64,000 bases of DNA from Planctomycetaceae bacterium (GCA_006969385.1 CP030884.1:3286001-3350000), one strand, 5' to 3'; shown: positions 15,939 to 26,403, counted from the stretch's first letter. Notes: generated from the letters alone by a model not told the origin. Program-made: numbers and translations.

Positions 15939-18451
15939 GATCGCCCAGCATTGGAAAGTTGGTGGCGGCGATAGGCGAGGATATTGCTAACCAGCCGCTC
16001 GGTCGAAGGGACGTCGAGCCCAACGCGCTGCCAGATATGGTGGCGGTCGAGCGCGGCCGACAAATCGAACGGACATGCCAACACACGCAGATCATTATCG
16101 ACGAAACGCGCTAACAGCGGCGGCACACTGCTGCCGGTTAACAACGACGCGCCGGCCGCCGACGTGTTAAGCTTTTCGAGCGCCGATCCGCCGGGGAATG
16201 CGCCGGTGATCAGCGGATGGGTGGCATCGACGACCGACTGCTTACCGATGTCGATGCGATTCATCAATTGCAGCACGGCGGCGTTACCGTCTTTTTGACC
16301 GTCGGTAGATTCGATGAGAATGAAGCCGCCCGCCTCGGCGTAAGCGCGCAATTGCTCGATTTGTTGGTCGGTCATTTCGGGTTGACCGCGCACGGCGACG
16401 AACAGCATGTCGGCTTTCTTGATGTCGTCGATGTCGTCTTCGCGCTGCGGGGGGATGTTCATTACACGCACGCCGCTCAGTTGTTCGATGCGCGCCGCTT
16501 GTCGCTCCCACAAACGGAAATGGCCGCGCCAATCACCGCGATACGCAAAGCGTCTTACGGTCAGGTTGCCGAGGTAGGCCTTGCGCGGCGTGGCGTTGTG
16601 CGGTTGGGGCAAGACGCGGGGAAGGTCGGGATAGGGCGGTGCCGCGTAGGTGCGTAGGTTCGCGATAAGTTGAAACAGGCGTTCGTATTGCGTTTGGCGT
16701 TGATGCCACGCGCCGGCGATGTCTTTCTCAAACAGCACGGCCAGCAAGCGCGGACCATCGGCCGCGGCGGAAACAGGAATTCGCAAGCCGGGCTTATTCA
16801 GATTGAACTGACAGGAAAACAGCGGATGGCTTTCGGATAATTCGCGCAGGGGCCAAGGGGTAGCCTCCAGTATTTTCTCGATCTCCTTGCGCGCGGCGGC
16901 AGCGAACTTGCGCGAGCTAAGGTCCGCGTGAAACACCAGCGTACCACCGTCTGCGATGTATTGCGTGAGGCGGTCGCGCACGTCGGGATCGAGGCCGAAG
17001 GTTTCGGTGCCGCTGATGAGCAGGAAGGGTGCGTGTTTCAATACGGGCAACGTGGCGTTGGCTGGTACATATTGCCAGCGATGCAAGCGCTCGAACGTGC
17101 CGTTGAGATAGCTCGTGATGCCGTGCAAGTCGCGAAAGTAAAAGTTCCAGTCGTCGTTTGCGCTGCCGTGGGAAAGTTTTTGAAAGAGGATCGGCGCTTG
17201 GCCGTGCACGAGAAAGATCAGTGCGAACGAATCGGCAATGACATCTTCTCCCCACTTGCGAGCGCTGACGCTTCCGACGCTATCGCGATACCAGTCGCGA
17301 TTGCCGATCGATGCCTCACCGCTGGCCAAGCCCAATCGTTCGATGCCGAACAGCTCGTAGCCTTTGTTGGCTTCGGGGTCGTAGGGATTGAGATCGAGAT
17401 ACTCATTGCCCGCGCGAATGGCGGCGAAGATTTTTTCGATCTGTTTGCGCGCCACTTTGTTCGGTTGGCATCCGGCTAGCGGGCGATACACGCGATCGGC
17501 GCGCGCGTATAGGCGGTCGAGCACGATGTAGAGGCTGTTACAACCCGCGACCGTCATCGACGACGTCGGCCTCGATGCGCCCGGTACATACGACCAACCG
17601 CCGCTGGGGCTTTGGGATTTGAGCCAGAAGTCTTCGATGCGTTCCCAACGGCTGCGGTTCACTTCGGCACCGGCCAAGTTGCCGCGCCACAGGCCGAGAT
17701 GGGCGAATTGCGTGTTCGACGAATCGCCATCACCCAAGTCGAAGCCGTAATCATATGCGCCGCTCGGTTGCATTTCGCGCTCGAGCCAATTCATATCCAG
17801 TTCGAGTAGGCGCTTGTAGGTGCGTTGGCTCGCCGGGCTCAGTCGCCGTTGCAATAGCAGGTGCGACCAGATACTGGCGCGCAACGCGCGGACGTAGGTG
17901 CCCGATTCCGGTAATGGGTGCAGCGCGAGCGCATCGACACAACGTTTGAGCCGCGGCTCGCTCAATTCGAGATCGCTGTTGAGCAGTGCCAAGCACGCCA
18001 AGGCGGTACGCCCGCCATAGTGGATGTACGCTTCTTCCTTGTTGGCAAATCCGCCGCGCGCCCAGTTGGTGATGTAGCGTTCGGTGATGCGCTCTTGGCC
18101 GCCGTCGCTGGTTTCGATGATCACGATACCGCCGCGTCGTCGGGTCACGGTGCCACGCACGGTCTTTTGTTGCCCACCGGGCTGCTGGTAGGTGATCTCG
18201 TCGACCATGCGGATTTGCTGTAGCAACGCTTCGCGGCCTTTTTGAATGGCGGCGTCGACGGCGGGGGCGGTGACGTCGGCGGAAAGGGGCTTGGTTGTTA
18301 TGACGAGCGCTGCGATGGCGACGAGCGTACGCCGCCACGTCGCCCGTGCACCCACGCTGCCTAACGCATACGAGTTTTCGCAACGCTTGGCGTGCGATTG
18401 AGACAAAAGACTGAATTGACGCGTGGCGTTGTTCGACACGATCACTTTCAT
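15935..18451 (-). CDS. Exported DUF4159-domain protein with squalene-cyclase-like helical N-half
   Basis: The 838-residue protein has an N-terminal export signal (LVAIAALVITTKPLSA, ending near residue 59) after a long polar leader; a GTG near residue 33 could be a better start. Residues about 60-400 look like the alpha/alpha toroid of prenyltransferase and squalene-cyclase-like folds (SPSGGWSYVPG, ESGTYVRALRASIW). The C-terminal 200 residues look like DUF4159 (ADMLFVAVRGQPEMTDQQIE, AYAEAGGFILIESTDG). A middle part has LLISGTETFGLDPDVRDRL, a ThuA/GATase-like segment. Function is unknown; it is first in an operon with a GT9 enzyme and an acetyltransferase, which suggests an envelope role. Confidence 0.82.
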   Translation of the reverse strand: MKVIVSNNATRQFSLLSQSHAKRCENSYALGSVGARATWRRTLVAIAALVITTKPLSADVTAPAVDAAIQKGREALLQQIRMVDEITYQQPGGQQKTVRGTVTRRRGGIVIIETSDGGQERITERYITNWARGGFANKEEAYIHYGGRTALACLALLNSDLELSEPRLKRCVDALALHPLPESGTYVRALRASIWSHLLLQRRLSPASQRTYKRLLELDMNWLEREMQPSGAYDYGFDLGDGDSSNTQFAHLGLWRGNLAGAEVNRSRWERIEDFWLKSQSPSGGWSYVPGASRPTSSMTVAGCNSLYIVLDRLYARADRVYRPLAGCQPNKVARKQIEKIFAAIRAGNEYLDLNPYDPEANKGYELFGIERLGLASGEASIGNRDWYRDSVGSVSARKWGEDVIADSFALIFLVHGQAPILFQKLSHGSANDDWNFYFRDLHGITSYLNGTFERLHRWQYVPANATLPVLKHAPFLLISGTETFGLDPDVRDRLTQYIADGGTLVFHADLSSRKFAAAARKEIEKILEATPWPLRELSESHPLFSCQFNLNKPGLRIPVSAAADGPRLLAVLFEKDIAGAWHQRQTQYERLFQLIANLRTYAAPPYPDLPRVLPQPHNATPRKAYLGNLTVRRFAYRGDWRGHFRLWERQAARIEQLSGVRVMNIPPQREDDIDDIKKADMLFVAVRGQPEMTDQQIEQLRAYAEAGGFILIESTDGQKDGNAAVLQLMNRIDIGKQSVVDATHPLITGAFPGGSALEKLNTSAAGASLLTGSSVPPLLARFVDNDLRVLACPFDLSAALDRHHIWQRVGLDVPSTERLVSNILAYRRHQLSNAGRS

Positions 18452-18556
18452 ATTAAAAGGGATCAGCAGGCCCAGCGGGTAGGTTCTCTGTCATTATAGG
18501 TGTGCGCGGGTCGCCACCGGAACGGTAATTACGTGAATTCGCGCGTACTGGACGGA

Positions 18557-19735
18557 TTAACCGCCGACTTTGGCACCGGCGAGTTCGGCGAGGGCTTGGG
18601 TGCAATGGGCGATATCATCGAGCGTGTTGAAGATGCCAAAGCTGAGCCGCACGGTGCCGCCGGCGCTGGTGGTGCCGAGGGTTTCGTGCACGAAGGGGGC
18701 GCAGTGAATGCCCGGCCGCGTGAGAATGCCGAATTCGGTTTCGAGCAGAGCGGCTAGCTCGGCGGGTTCGAGGCCGTCGATGGCGACGCTGAAGACACTT
18801 ACGCGGGCCGATGGGTCGGTAGGCCCGAAGACGCGCAGGCTGTCGATGCCTTGGGTTTGGTTGATGAATGCGTGCGAAAGCTCAAGGTCGTGGGCACGAA
18901 CGGCGTCGATGGTTTTATCTTCGAGCCACTTAAGCGATGCGACCCAACCGGCAATGCCTAACGCGTTGTGGCTGCCGGGCTCAAATTTGTCTGGTAGGAA
19001 GTCGGGCTGCACAGGTTCGTCACTGACCGAGCCGGTGCCGCCTTGAATGTGCGGCGTGAGTTTGTTTTCGAGGCCGGGACGAATATACAGCGCGCCGGTG
19101 CCGAGCGGCGCGAGCATTGCTTTGTGACCGGGAAAGGCGAGCAGGTCGACGTTCATGGCTTGCACATCGATTGGCACGTGACCGACCGTCTGCGCCGCAT
19201 CGACGAGTAGCGGGATATTTTTTTCGCGACACGCTGCGCCGACACGCGCGATATCCTGCAATATGCCGGTCACGTTGCTGGCGTGTATCAGGCATGCGAG
19301 CGCGGTGTTTTCGGTCAACGCGTTGTTGAAGGCTTCTACGTCGACGACGCCCGTCGTTGGGTCGGCATCGATCCACGTAACGCGAATATCGTGCGTTTGC
19401 ATCAACGCATGCAATGGGCGCAGCACGGAGTTATGCTCCATACGCGAAGCAACGACATGCGCGCCGGGGCGTAGCAAGCCGTGGATAGCCATGTTGAGCG
19501 CGCCGCTGCAGTTGAACGCGTACACAATGGTCTCGCTCGATTCGGCGTTGATGAGCCGCGCGATGCGGCGTCGGCCTTCGGCGAGCAACTCGCCGGTTTC
19601 CATCGCTTCGCGGTACGCACCGCGCCCGGCCGAGGCGCCGAGATCGTTGGCGTAGGCGTTGACGGCCTCCATCACGCAGGGTGGCTTGGGAAAGCTGGTG
19701 GCGGCGTTGTCGGTGTAGATTCGTTGGGTATACAT
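18557..19735 (-). CDS. Class V aminotransferase, cysteine-desulfurase-like
   Basis: This PLP enzyme belongs to the cysteine desulfurase/selenocysteine lyase branch. It opens with IYTDNAATSFPKPP, has HNSVLRPLHAL, VDAAQTVGHVPID (PLP-binding Asp) and the Schiff-base lysine in LAFPGHKAMLAPLGTG. The late cysteine is in RPGIHCAPFVHETLGT, the pattern of the single-gene cysteine desulfurase family rather than IscS/NifS. Length is 392 residues. No iscU or suf genes are nearby. It diverges from tag across 99 bases. Confidence 0.9.
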   Translation of the reverse strand: MYTQRIYTDNAATSFPKPPCVMEAVNAYANDLGASAGRGAYREAMETGELLAEGRRRIARLINAESSETIVYAFNCSGALNMAIHGLLRPGAHVVASRMEHNSVLRPLHALMQTHDIRVTWIDADPTTGVVDVEAFNNALTENTALACLIHASNVTGILQDIARVGAACREKNIPLLVDAAQTVGHVPIDVQAMNVDLLAFPGHKAMLAPLGTGALYIRPGLENKLTPHIQGGTGSVSDEPVQPDFLPDKFEPGSHNALGIAGWVASLKWLEDKTIDAVRAHDLELSHAFINQTQGIDSLRVFGPTDPSARVSVFSVAIDGLEPAELAALLETEFGILTRPGIHCAPFVHETLGTTSAGGTVRLSFGIFNTLDDIAHCTQALAELAGAKVGG

Positions 19736-19834
19736 GCGTTATGGTCTTTGAGGGTCGCTCGTGTTTGCTAATATTGTATCTCAGGCGGCGGACAATCGCA
19801 GCCCGCGTGACGGTTTCAAAAGAAGGAAAACACG

Positions 19835-20377
19835 ATGGCAAAGGGGATGGTGAACCCGGATGACGGCAAGCCGCGCTGCCAATGGGCGGCGACAGATGCT
19901 TTGCTGGCGACGTATCACGATCGCCAATGGGGCAAGGCGATTCGCACGGATGCGGGGCATCTGGAGCGGCTGACGCAGGAGGTGTTTCAGTGCGGGTTGT
20001 CGTGGAAAATCGTGTTGGTGAAAAGCCCGGCGCTGCACGAGGCGTTTGCCGGGTTCGAGCCGGAACGGGTGGCAAGATTTGGTAAGCGGGAGCTGAATCG
20101 GCTAGTCAACGACGCACGCATTATCCGCAATCGCCGCAAGATCGAAGCGACGATTCACAACGCGGCCGTGATGGTCGCGCTGGCCAACGAGCATGGCAGC
20201 TACCGTAAATGGCTGAATAAACAGCCTGCGAAATCAGAGGCTGAGATTGCGGCGTTGTACCCGCTGTTTAAGAAGACGTTCAAGTTTATGGGGCCTGAAA
20301 CGACCAAGTGTTACTTGATGGGGTGCGGCAAAATACCACCGTTTCACGAGCCGCATTGCTATATGGCGACTGAATGA
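19835..20377 (+). CDS. tag: DNA-3-methyladenine glycosylase I
   Basis: Tag removes 3-methyladenine from alkylated DNA. Family signatures are RCQWAATDALLATYHDRQWG at residues 17-36, where the Cys and the Tyr/His pair belong to the zinc and base-binding motifs, then FQCGLSWKIVLVKSPALHEAFAGF, and the C-terminal zinc ligands in GCGKIPPFHEPHCY. At 180 residues it has normal length. GAAGGAAAACACG gives a good ribosome binding site before ATG 19835. It is a single-gene unit. Confidence 0.9.
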   Translation: MAKGMVNPDDGKPRCQWAATDALLATYHDRQWGKAIRTDAGHLERLTQEVFQCGLSWKIVLVKSPALHEAFAGFEPERVARFGKRELNRLVNDARIIRNRRKIEATIHNAAVMVALANEHGSYRKWLNKQPAKSEAEIAALYPLFKKTFKFMGPETTKCYLMGCGKIPPFHEPHCYMATE

Positions 20378-20790
20378 GGCGGTGTTTGGCTACGCATCAA
20401 GCGTTGTCGAATCAAGCGGGGATATCAGAATTTTCAGGAAATAGACAAAAGTCACAGGCTGTGGGGCGGGGAAAAAAGTCGCAGATTTTGCCGATTTTTG
20501 TGGAGATTGCTCATGTTGCGGACTTGCACGATCCGATGATACTTACGATACTTATCCGTAAGGGATCTCAACCGACAACAACACATCTGTGTGTTACGGG
20601 CTAGCAGGAAGCTGCGGTACCCGCGGCTTTTAGCGTTTGTCGATTCGTACCGAAACGAAGGAGCGTTTCTTACCCGAGTTCGGACCAGGATGGTCTTTGC
20701 CACCGGCATTCGTGTGGAATGCCAGCACGCTATACGCACATCGTCAGATTTAACCGTCTTGCGATCCGAGCTTATTCGGAGCCAATTGCC
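20378..20790. other. Gap of 413 bases with no supported gene
   Basis: Overlapping short frames on both strands lack ribosome binding sites and protein-like composition. A palindromic stretch TACTTACGATACTTATCCGTAAG lies near 20538-20560. Nothing else is identified. Confidence 0.4.
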
Positions 20791-20979
20791 ATGGAAGAGA
20801 AATCACGACAAGAAATCATCATGCGCGCGAAAATCACATACGCCGAACACAGTACCAATCTGTCGCTGCGCGCCTGGGTCAATCGCGAACTGGCCGAGCT
20901 GGGCATGAGCCCGATCACAGCGAGCGAATCGGAGATGCACAATTTGACCGATTTGCCGAGAATGTTTCAGGATGTGTAA
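20791..20979 (+). CDS. Small hypothetical protein, 62 aa
   Basis: I do not recognise it. The frame starts with ATG at 20791 and ends at 20979, eight bases before a hairpin. The product is charged and helical (EEKSRQEIIMRAKITYAEH, LRAWVNRELAELGM), without membrane segments or cysteines. A weak GGAG lies about ten bases before the start. The same frame is open for 24 codons upstream. Protein-like composition and the following hairpin are the only support. Confidence 0.45.
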   Translation: MEEKSRQEIIMRAKITYAEHSTNLSLRAWVNRELAELGMSPITASESEMHNLTDLPRMFQDV

Positions 20980-20986
20980 ATAAACA

Positions 20987-21012
20987 AGGCGCGAACGTTT
21001 GTCGCGCCTTTG
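20987..21012. terminator. Hairpin terminator between the small gene and pruA
   Basis: AGGCGCGA (20987-20994), a seven-base loop and TCGCGCCT (21002-21009) form a perfect stem. On the minus strand it is followed by TGTTTATTT, fitting the end of pruA; on the plus strand only a short T-run follows. Confidence 0.65.
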
Positions 21013-21044
21013 GGGTGGTTATTCATCTCGCAATTTAGCGGAGC

Positions 21045-22595
21045 CTACCAACGTTCCGCGATGCTCTTACCCTGCATAAACAACAGTAGATAATCGCGAC
21101 CGCCCGCTTTGCTGTCGGTGCCGCTCATGTTGAAGCCGCCGAACGGTTGTACGTCGACCAATGCGCCCGTGCACTTACGGTTGAGGTAGAGATTGCCCAC
21201 GTGGAATTCGTGGCGGGCACGCTCGAGTTCGTGGCGATCGTTGCTGTAGATCGCCCCGGTCAGGCCGTACTCGGTGCCGTTGGCGATATCGAGCAGTTCG
21301 TCGATGCCTTTGCCTTTGATCACGGCGAGCACGGGGCCGAAGATTTCTTCCTGCGCGATGCGATCGTTGGGCTTGATGCCGTCGAAGATGGTCGGCGGAA
21401 TGAAGTAGCCGCCGGTCGGTACTTTCGTCGAGCCCAAGACCATCGTGCCTTCTTTGTTGCCGATTTCGATGTAGCTGTTGATCTTTTCGTACGCTTTCTT
21501 GTCGATTACGGCACCCATGTTGGGGTTCGACTCGCCAGTGGGGTTGTCGACGACGAGTTTCTTGGCGCGTTCGACGACCATGTCGAGCAGGGGTTGATGC
21601 ACTTTTTCATCAACGATCAGACGGCTGCAGGCAGAGCATTTTTGCCCTTGAAAACCGAAGGCGGCGGCAACCACGCCATCAGCGGCATCTTCGAGATTGG
21701 CGTTTTCGGTGACGACGATGCAGTCTTTACCGCCCATTTCCAAGATGGTGCGCTTGAGCCAGATCTGGCCCTTCTGAATCTTCGCGGCTTTTTCGAAGAT
21801 GCTGACGCCGACGTCGCGCGAACCGGTGAACGCGATAAAGCGCGTGCGCGGATGTTCGACGATGGTGTCGCCAATTTCGCCGCCGCTACCGGGCACGAAG
21901 TTGAGTACGCCCGGCGGCAACATACATTCTTCCATCACTTCGACGAACTTGGCGGCGATGACCGGCGCCGTGCTGGCCGGCTTTAGCACGACGGTGTTGC
22001 CGCTGACGATGGCGGCGGTGGTCATACCGAGCATGATGGCAAGTGGGAAATTCCAAGGCGGGATGATCGCGCCGACGCCGAGCGGAATGTAGCGCAACTC
22101 GTTTTCTTCACCTTCAAAGGGCGTGACGGGTTGGGCACCGCCGAGGCGCATCATTTCGCGACCGTAGAACTCGAGGAAGTCGATGGCTTCGCAGGTATCG
22201 GCGTAGGCTTCGAGCCAGGGTTTGGATTCTTCGAAGACCATCCAGGCGGAGAATTCGTAGATGCGGCGGCGGATGATGGCGGCGGCGCGGAAGAGATAGC
22301 GAGCGCGCACGTCGGGATCGACATGCGACCAGCTTTTGAAGGCTTCGTCGGCGGCGGCGATGGCTTGTTGGGCATGGTCGCTGTTGGCTTTGGCGACGCG
22401 ACCAATGATTTGGTCGGTGTTGGCAGGATTGATCGAGTCGATTTTTTTATCGGTGTCGATTTGCTTGCCGCCGATGCGGAGCGGATAGCTGCGACCGAGT
22501 TCGCTTTCGACCTGCTTAAGGGCGGCGAGCATTTTTTGGCGCGGGATATCCTGATCGAAGTCGACGTAGCTTTCTGGCGAATATGGAATCTGCAT
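21045..22595 (-). CDS. pruA: L-glutamate gamma-semialdehyde (1-pyrroline-5-carboxylate) dehydrogenase
   Basis: This aldehyde dehydrogenase oxidises glutamate semialdehyde to glutamate in proline breakdown. The catalytic cysteine is in GFQGQKCSACSR, the general-base glutamate in ILEMGGKD, and the NAD fold has PPWNFPLAIMLGM and FTGSRDVG. The early PYSPESYVDF and late GGFNMSGTDSKAGG fit the P5C dehydrogenase branch. The start ATG 22595 follows CGGAGGATCGCT, a strong ribosome binding site, giving 516 residues; an in-frame upstream start at 22670 would add a poorly conserved basic leader. No proline dehydrogenase gene is in the window. Confidence 0.92.
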   Translation of the reverse strand: MQIPYSPESYVDFDQDIPRQKMLAALKQVESELGRSYPLRIGGKQIDTDKKIDSINPANTDQIIGRVAKANSDHAQQAIAAADEAFKSWSHVDPDVRARYLFRAAAIIRRRIYEFSAWMVFEESKPWLEAYADTCEAIDFLEFYGREMMRLGGAQPVTPFEGEENELRYIPLGVGAIIPPWNFPLAIMLGMTTAAIVSGNTVVLKPASTAPVIAAKFVEVMEECMLPPGVLNFVPGSGGEIGDTIVEHPRTRFIAFTGSRDVGVSIFEKAAKIQKGQIWLKRTILEMGGKDCIVVTENANLEDAADGVVAAAFGFQGQKCSACSRLIVDEKVHQPLLDMVVERAKKLVVDNPTGESNPNMGAVIDKKAYEKINSYIEIGNKEGTMVLGSTKVPTGGYFIPPTIFDGIKPNDRIAQEEIFGPVLAVIKGKGIDELLDIANGTEYGLTGAIYSNDRHELERARHEFHVGNLYLNRKCTGALVDVQPFGGFNMSGTDSKAGGRDYLLLFMQGKSIAERW

Positions 22596-22889
22596 AGCGA
22601 TCCTCCGTTTGCGATGCGGACGTTGAGCCGATTTTTTCCATGCGGTCGGTATGGGTTTCCGGGTCCGCATATGTGGAACGTCAGTCTAAAGCAAAACAGG
22701 GGGCGGTGGCCAATTCAATTGGAATCTGCGGCTGCCTTGGGGCAATCTTGCTGTCAGACCGCAAGTCTTGCGGCCCAGCAGCGAGTCGACGTCCCGAAAT
22801 ACCTATACCTGTAACACACTTCCTGAATGAATTGACCCGATTTAATCCAATAACACGTACCCGTCTGAAGCGCAGGAACATCTCCGCTT

Positions 22890-25355
22890 ATGCCGCTGAC
22901 CGAAGAACATCATCGTTCGATGCAAAACAACCAGCAGAGACGCGGTCTGCGCCGGCAGTACATGTTCTTTGCGGTTTTGTTGGCGGTGGTGCCGATGTTT
23001 GCGTTCAGTTCGTTTGTCTTGATGCGCGTATCGACGACGATGAAGCAGTACGCCGTCAAAGAAGCAGACGATACGATCGAAGCGCTGCGGTTATCCATCG
23101 AGCAAAATTTGGATGTGTTCAAGACGGACGTGCTGACGATCGCGCAGTATCCGCCGCTGGCGGGGCTTTACCGCGCCGAGCGGCACGGCGGCGTCGATCC
23201 GATCGATAATTCCACGGCAGAGCACTGGACTGCGCGCTTGACGAAGCTGTTTTCCGATTATGAGTTTTTGCATCGCGGTGTGTTGCAAGTGCGTTGGCTC
23301 GATGCCAACGGCATGGAACGGTTGCGCGTGGATCGAGGAGAGACGGGTCCGTATGCGGTGGCGGCGCATCGATTGCAGGATAAGTCGGATCGCGCGTATT
23401 TTACCCGCGTAAAAGATTTGCCACCGGGGCGCGTCTACGTTTCATCGATCGACTTGAATATCGAACGGGGCGAAGTGCAGGTGGACGTGCCGGTAGTGAG
23501 ATTTGCCGCGCCGGTGTATTTCGATGGAGTCTTCTTCGGAGCGATCGTCGTCAATGTCGAACCTTTGGAACTGGTTGAGCAATTGGCCTCCGCGGATCCC
23601 GACGGCGAACTGTTTCTTGCCGATTTCAATGGCGACTATATGTATCACGACGATCCGTCGAAGCGCTGGGGGCAGCAGCTCGAGACGGGGGAATGCCTGT
23701 TTGCCGATTGGAACATGCTGCGCGATAAGAAGGTCATGAATCGGCTAGTGGCCGGTGGCGGTGACATTGCCCGCTTTGAACAGACGCAGGACGATCGCAA
23801 CCTATCATTGGCATCAATTTCTCTCGGCAATGGCGAATATTGGATATTGGGGATCGATACGGGCCGAAACTTGCTGTTCACCGAGAGTAAGGCTTTTCAA
23901 GCCATGTTGCTGATCGGTACGTTGGTGATCGGTGCTTTGGCGGCGCTGGTGGCGGCGTTTGTTTCGCGACAGTGGGCGCGGCCGATTCAGGAATTGGCGG
24001 AAATGACCAAGCGTGTCCAAGAAGGTGACTACACCGCACGCGTGAAGGTTACGCGGCTCGATGAAATCGGTGCGCTGGAATTTGCGTTTAACGAAATGGT
24101 GCAGGGGATCGAGGCCGGTGCCCAGGCCGTGCAGGAGCGGCGCGTTGCAGAGGCGGCCAACGAAGCGAAGAGCAACTTTCTGGCGAATATGAGCCACGAA
24201 ATTCGCACGCCCATGACGGCGATCATCGGCTATTCGGAATTGCTCGAAGATCCCGATTTGTCGGATGAAGATCGATTCCAGCACGTCCACGCGATTCGAC
24301 GCAGCGGCAACCATCTGGTCGATCTCATCAATGATATTCTCGACCTGTCGAAGATCGAAGCGGGCAAGATCGAGCTGGAATCGATCGAGTGTGATCCGGT
24401 CGAGTTGATCGACGACGTGATCACCGTAATGCGGCCCAAGGCGCGCATGCAGGGTACGACGTTGGATTGCCGATGCGAAACGCCGGTGCCGCGCACGCTG
24501 ATGACCGACCCAACACGTCTGCGCCAGATTGTCTTCAATTTGGTGGGTAACGCCGTGAAGTTCACCAGCGAAGGAACGGTGACGGCGCGCCTTTCCCTAG
24601 CTGAATCGGGTCCAACTACGAAGTCGCTAATCGTAGATATAGCGGACACGGGCATCGGCATGAAGCCGGAGGCGGCGGCCAAGTTATTCGCCCCATTCTC
24701 GCAGGCGGACTCATCAACGACTCGACAATTCGGCGGCACCGGTTTGGGCCTGTCGATTTCACGGCGACTTGCCGAAGCGATGGGCGGGAGTGTGACGCTG
24801 TTGAAGACCGAAGAGGGCATAGGTTCGACGTTCCGGTTGTCGATCCCGGTGAAAACAGGGTCGAATACGACAACTTATCGCGTGGGAGAGGTCGATCGCG
24901 CGCAGCGTCAGGCTGGGGCAATTGCGGCAACGCCGAATGCGAACGAAACCGAGACCAAACTGGATTGCGATGTATTGTTGATCGAAGATGGTCTCGATAA
25001 TCAAAGGTTATTTAAGCACATTCTGACGAGGGCCGGGGCGCGGGTTTCGCTCGCGGAAAACGGTAAAGAAGGCTTGGCCGCCGCACTGGAGCGCAAAAAC
25101 GCGGGCGGTCAGTTCGATGTGATTCTCACGGATATGCAAATGCCGGTGATGGATGGTTTCGAAGCCACGCGACGCATGCGCGATGCCGGCATCTCGGCGC
25201 CGATTGTGGCGTTGACGGCTAATGCGATGAAGGAAGATCGCGAGAAGTGCCTGGCGGCCGGTTGTACCGACTTTCTGGCGAAGCCGATTGAGCGAAGTAA
25301 GCTGCTAAAGCTGGTTGCTAAATACTCAACGGTAACCGCTTCATACACGATCTAA
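22890..25355 (+). CDS. Hybrid sensor histidine kinase with Cache, HAMP and receiver domains
   Basis: This 821-residue two-component sensor is membrane-bound. Helix 1 spans about residues 24-44; an extracellular Cache-type sensor follows to about 325; helix 2 ([18 protein letters not shown]) comes next, then HAMP ([17 protein letters not shown]). The phospho-acceptor is His436 in [10 protein letters not shown]. The ATPase has [22 protein letters not shown] and [21 protein letters not shown]-terminal receiver carries Asp748 in [12 protein letters not shown] and the late Lys of FLAKPI. With no DNA-binding output it should pass phosphate to a separate HPt or regulator, none of which is nearby. 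A second ATG at 22920 is possible. Confidence 0.93.
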   Translation: MPLTEEHHRSMQNNQQRRGLRRQYMFFAVLLAVVPMFAFSSFVLMRVSTTMKQYAVKEADDTIEALRLSIEQNLDVFKTDVLTIAQYPPLAGLYRAERHGGVDPIDNSTAEHWTARLTKLFSDYEFLHRGVLQVRWLDANGMERLRVDRGETGPYAVAAHRLQDKSDRAYFTRVKDLPPGRVYVSSIDLNIERGEVQVDVPVVRFAAPVYFDGVFFGAIVVNVEPLELVEQLASADPDGELFLADFNGDYMYHDDPSKRWGQQLETGECLFADWNMLRDKKVMNRLVAGGGDIARFEQTQDDRNLSLASISLGNGEYWILGIDTGRNLLFTESKAFQAMLLIGTLVIGALAALVAAFVSRQWARPIQELAEMTKRVQEGDYTARVKVTRLDEIGALEFAFNEMVQGIEAGAQAVQERRVAEAANEAKSNFLANMSHEIRTPMTAIIGYSELLEDPDLSDEDRFQHVHAIRRSGNHLVDLINDILDLSKIEAGKIELESIECDPVELIDDVITVMRPKARMQGTTLDCRCETPVPRTLMTDPTRLRQIVFNLVGNAVKFTSEGTVTARLSLAESGPTTKSLIVDIADTGIGMKPEAAAKLFAPFSQADSSTTRQFGGTGLGLSISRRLAEAMGGSVTLLKTEEGIGSTFRLSIPVKTGSNTTTYRVGEVDRAQRQAGAIAATPNANETETKLDCDVLLIEDGLDNQRLFKHILTRAGARVSLAENGKEGLAAALERKNAGGQFDVILTDMQMPVMDGFEATRRMRDAGISAPIVALTANAMKEDREKCLAAGCTDFLAKPIERSKLLKLVAKYSTVTASYTI

Positions 25356-25384
25356 GAGCAGTTTTTACTCCAGTCTAGCGAAGC

Positions 25385-25640
25385 GAATATCCTTCGCAGC
25401 CCCGGAGGGGCGCAGGTTGAAAGCCATGGATGGAGCGGCGTTAGCCAGACAATCCATGGATCATGTTGCATTCCGTATTAAACCGCGGCAGCGGTGTAGG
25501 TACCTACGCCCCTTGCCGGGGCTTAATGGTTTTGCTCTCGATTACCCAGGATTGCGCTCCGACCGCTAACGCGGTCTACGCTACATCCGGGGCTGTCAGC
25601 CCGTCAGCCCTGCCGGGCTTTCAGACGTAACAGAGCAAAG
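25385..25640. repeat. Composite intergenic repeat rich in short palindromes
   Basis: The 250-base block contains GCCCCGGAGGGGC, a CCATGGAT...ATCCATGG pair, CCCCTTGCCGGGG, GGGCTGTCAGCCC and AGCCCTGCCGGGCT. Similar GC-rich palindromic blocks are scattered in planctomycete genomes. No open frame of interest is present in this 366-base gap. Confidence 0.55.
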
Positions 25641-25721
25641 GTGATCAAAAAAGTTGCCGCTACATGCAAATGAAAAAGTCTCTAGGAGTTCAATCGCATT
25701 CCGAGGCTGCAATCAAGCCGA

Positions 25722-26240
25722 CTAGGAATCTACGGAAGTTTTGGGTGCGCATGGTCCGCATTGGTAGAGCCACACGGACAAGCCAGTTGCAATCAGCAAG
25801 CCCGTGTTGCGCGCGATGACTCCCCAACCGGCTTTGCTGCCACCTTTACCGGTGCAGCCGCAATCGATCGACAGGCCCAGATGGATGGCGGAATAGAACA
25901 CGGCACAAATGAAGAACAGCAGCATACCAGCCATGAGAATGGCACCGGCCTTGCGCGTTTTGGGAAACAGCAGGGCGAGGGCGGCATACACTTCGATGAA
26001 GGGCAGGATGATGGCCGGAATGTTGCTATAGGCCGCGTCCAGAATTTTGTAGTTGCCGATTTGCACCGCGAACTGCCGCGCGTTGACCGGCCCGATTTTG
26101 CCGTAGGCGGCGTAGAGAAAAAAGCCCGCGACAACCAATGCGAAAACGTGCGACAGGATGTTGCGGACGGAGTAAGCGCGGGTATCGTTGGGCTTAACAG
26201 CAGCGTAGTCGAGCGTTGATGTGTTTGGGTTCGTGGTCAC
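25722..26240 (-). CDS. MauE/DoxX-family redox-associated membrane protein
   Basis: The 172-residue protein has four membrane helices in the DoxX/MauE layout (FALVVAGFFLYAAYGKI, AIILPFIEVYAALALLF, ILMAGMLLFFICAVF, TGLLIATGLSVWLY). Between helices 3 and 4 is SIDCGCTG, the cysteine pair seen in MauE-type proteins, and a thioredoxin-like CGPC lies just after the last helix. It likely moves electrons or thiols across the membrane; this is inference. The start is GTG 26240 with AAAGGA upstream. It follows the rhodanese gene, which supports a sulfur or thiol role. Confidence 0.8.
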   Translation of the reverse strand: MTTNPNTSTLDYAAVKPNDTRAYSVRNILSHVFALVVAGFFLYAAYGKIGPVNARQFAVQIGNYKILDAAYSNIPAIILPFIEVYAALALLFPKTRKAGAILMAGMLLFFICAVFYSAIHLGLSIDCGCTGKGGSKAGWGVIARNTGLLIATGLSVWLYQCGPCAPKTSVDS

Positions 26241-26303
26241 GATGGTTCGTCCTTTTTATCGTCGATGATCGATCGGTCTATCGGGATCGATTGGTTTTTT
26301 GTT

Positions 26304-26377
26304 GTCCCCCAGCCCCAGAGGGCAGTGGCACCCGGGGCGTCTTGTTGTCCCCCAGCCCTGGAAGGGCAGGGGCACCC
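26304..26377. repeat. Two copies of the CCCCCAGCCC...GGGCAGGGGCACCC repeat
   Basis: Copies at 26304-26333 and 26347-26377. The same 30-base unit is found at 29869, 29953, 50819, 55268, 57529 and 57679, so at least eight copies lie in this window. Confidence 0.8.
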
Positions 26378-26403
26378 AAATCTTGGGCACCCGGTCGCGT
26401 CTG

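Noticed and set aside
20452..20908. Overlapping short frames on both strands after tag
   Set aside because: No ribosome binding site, no protein-like composition; only the frame starting at 20791 was kept.
21147..21986. Plus-strand frame of 279 codons over pruA
   Set aside because: Mirror of a clear aldehyde dehydrogenase; no independent support.
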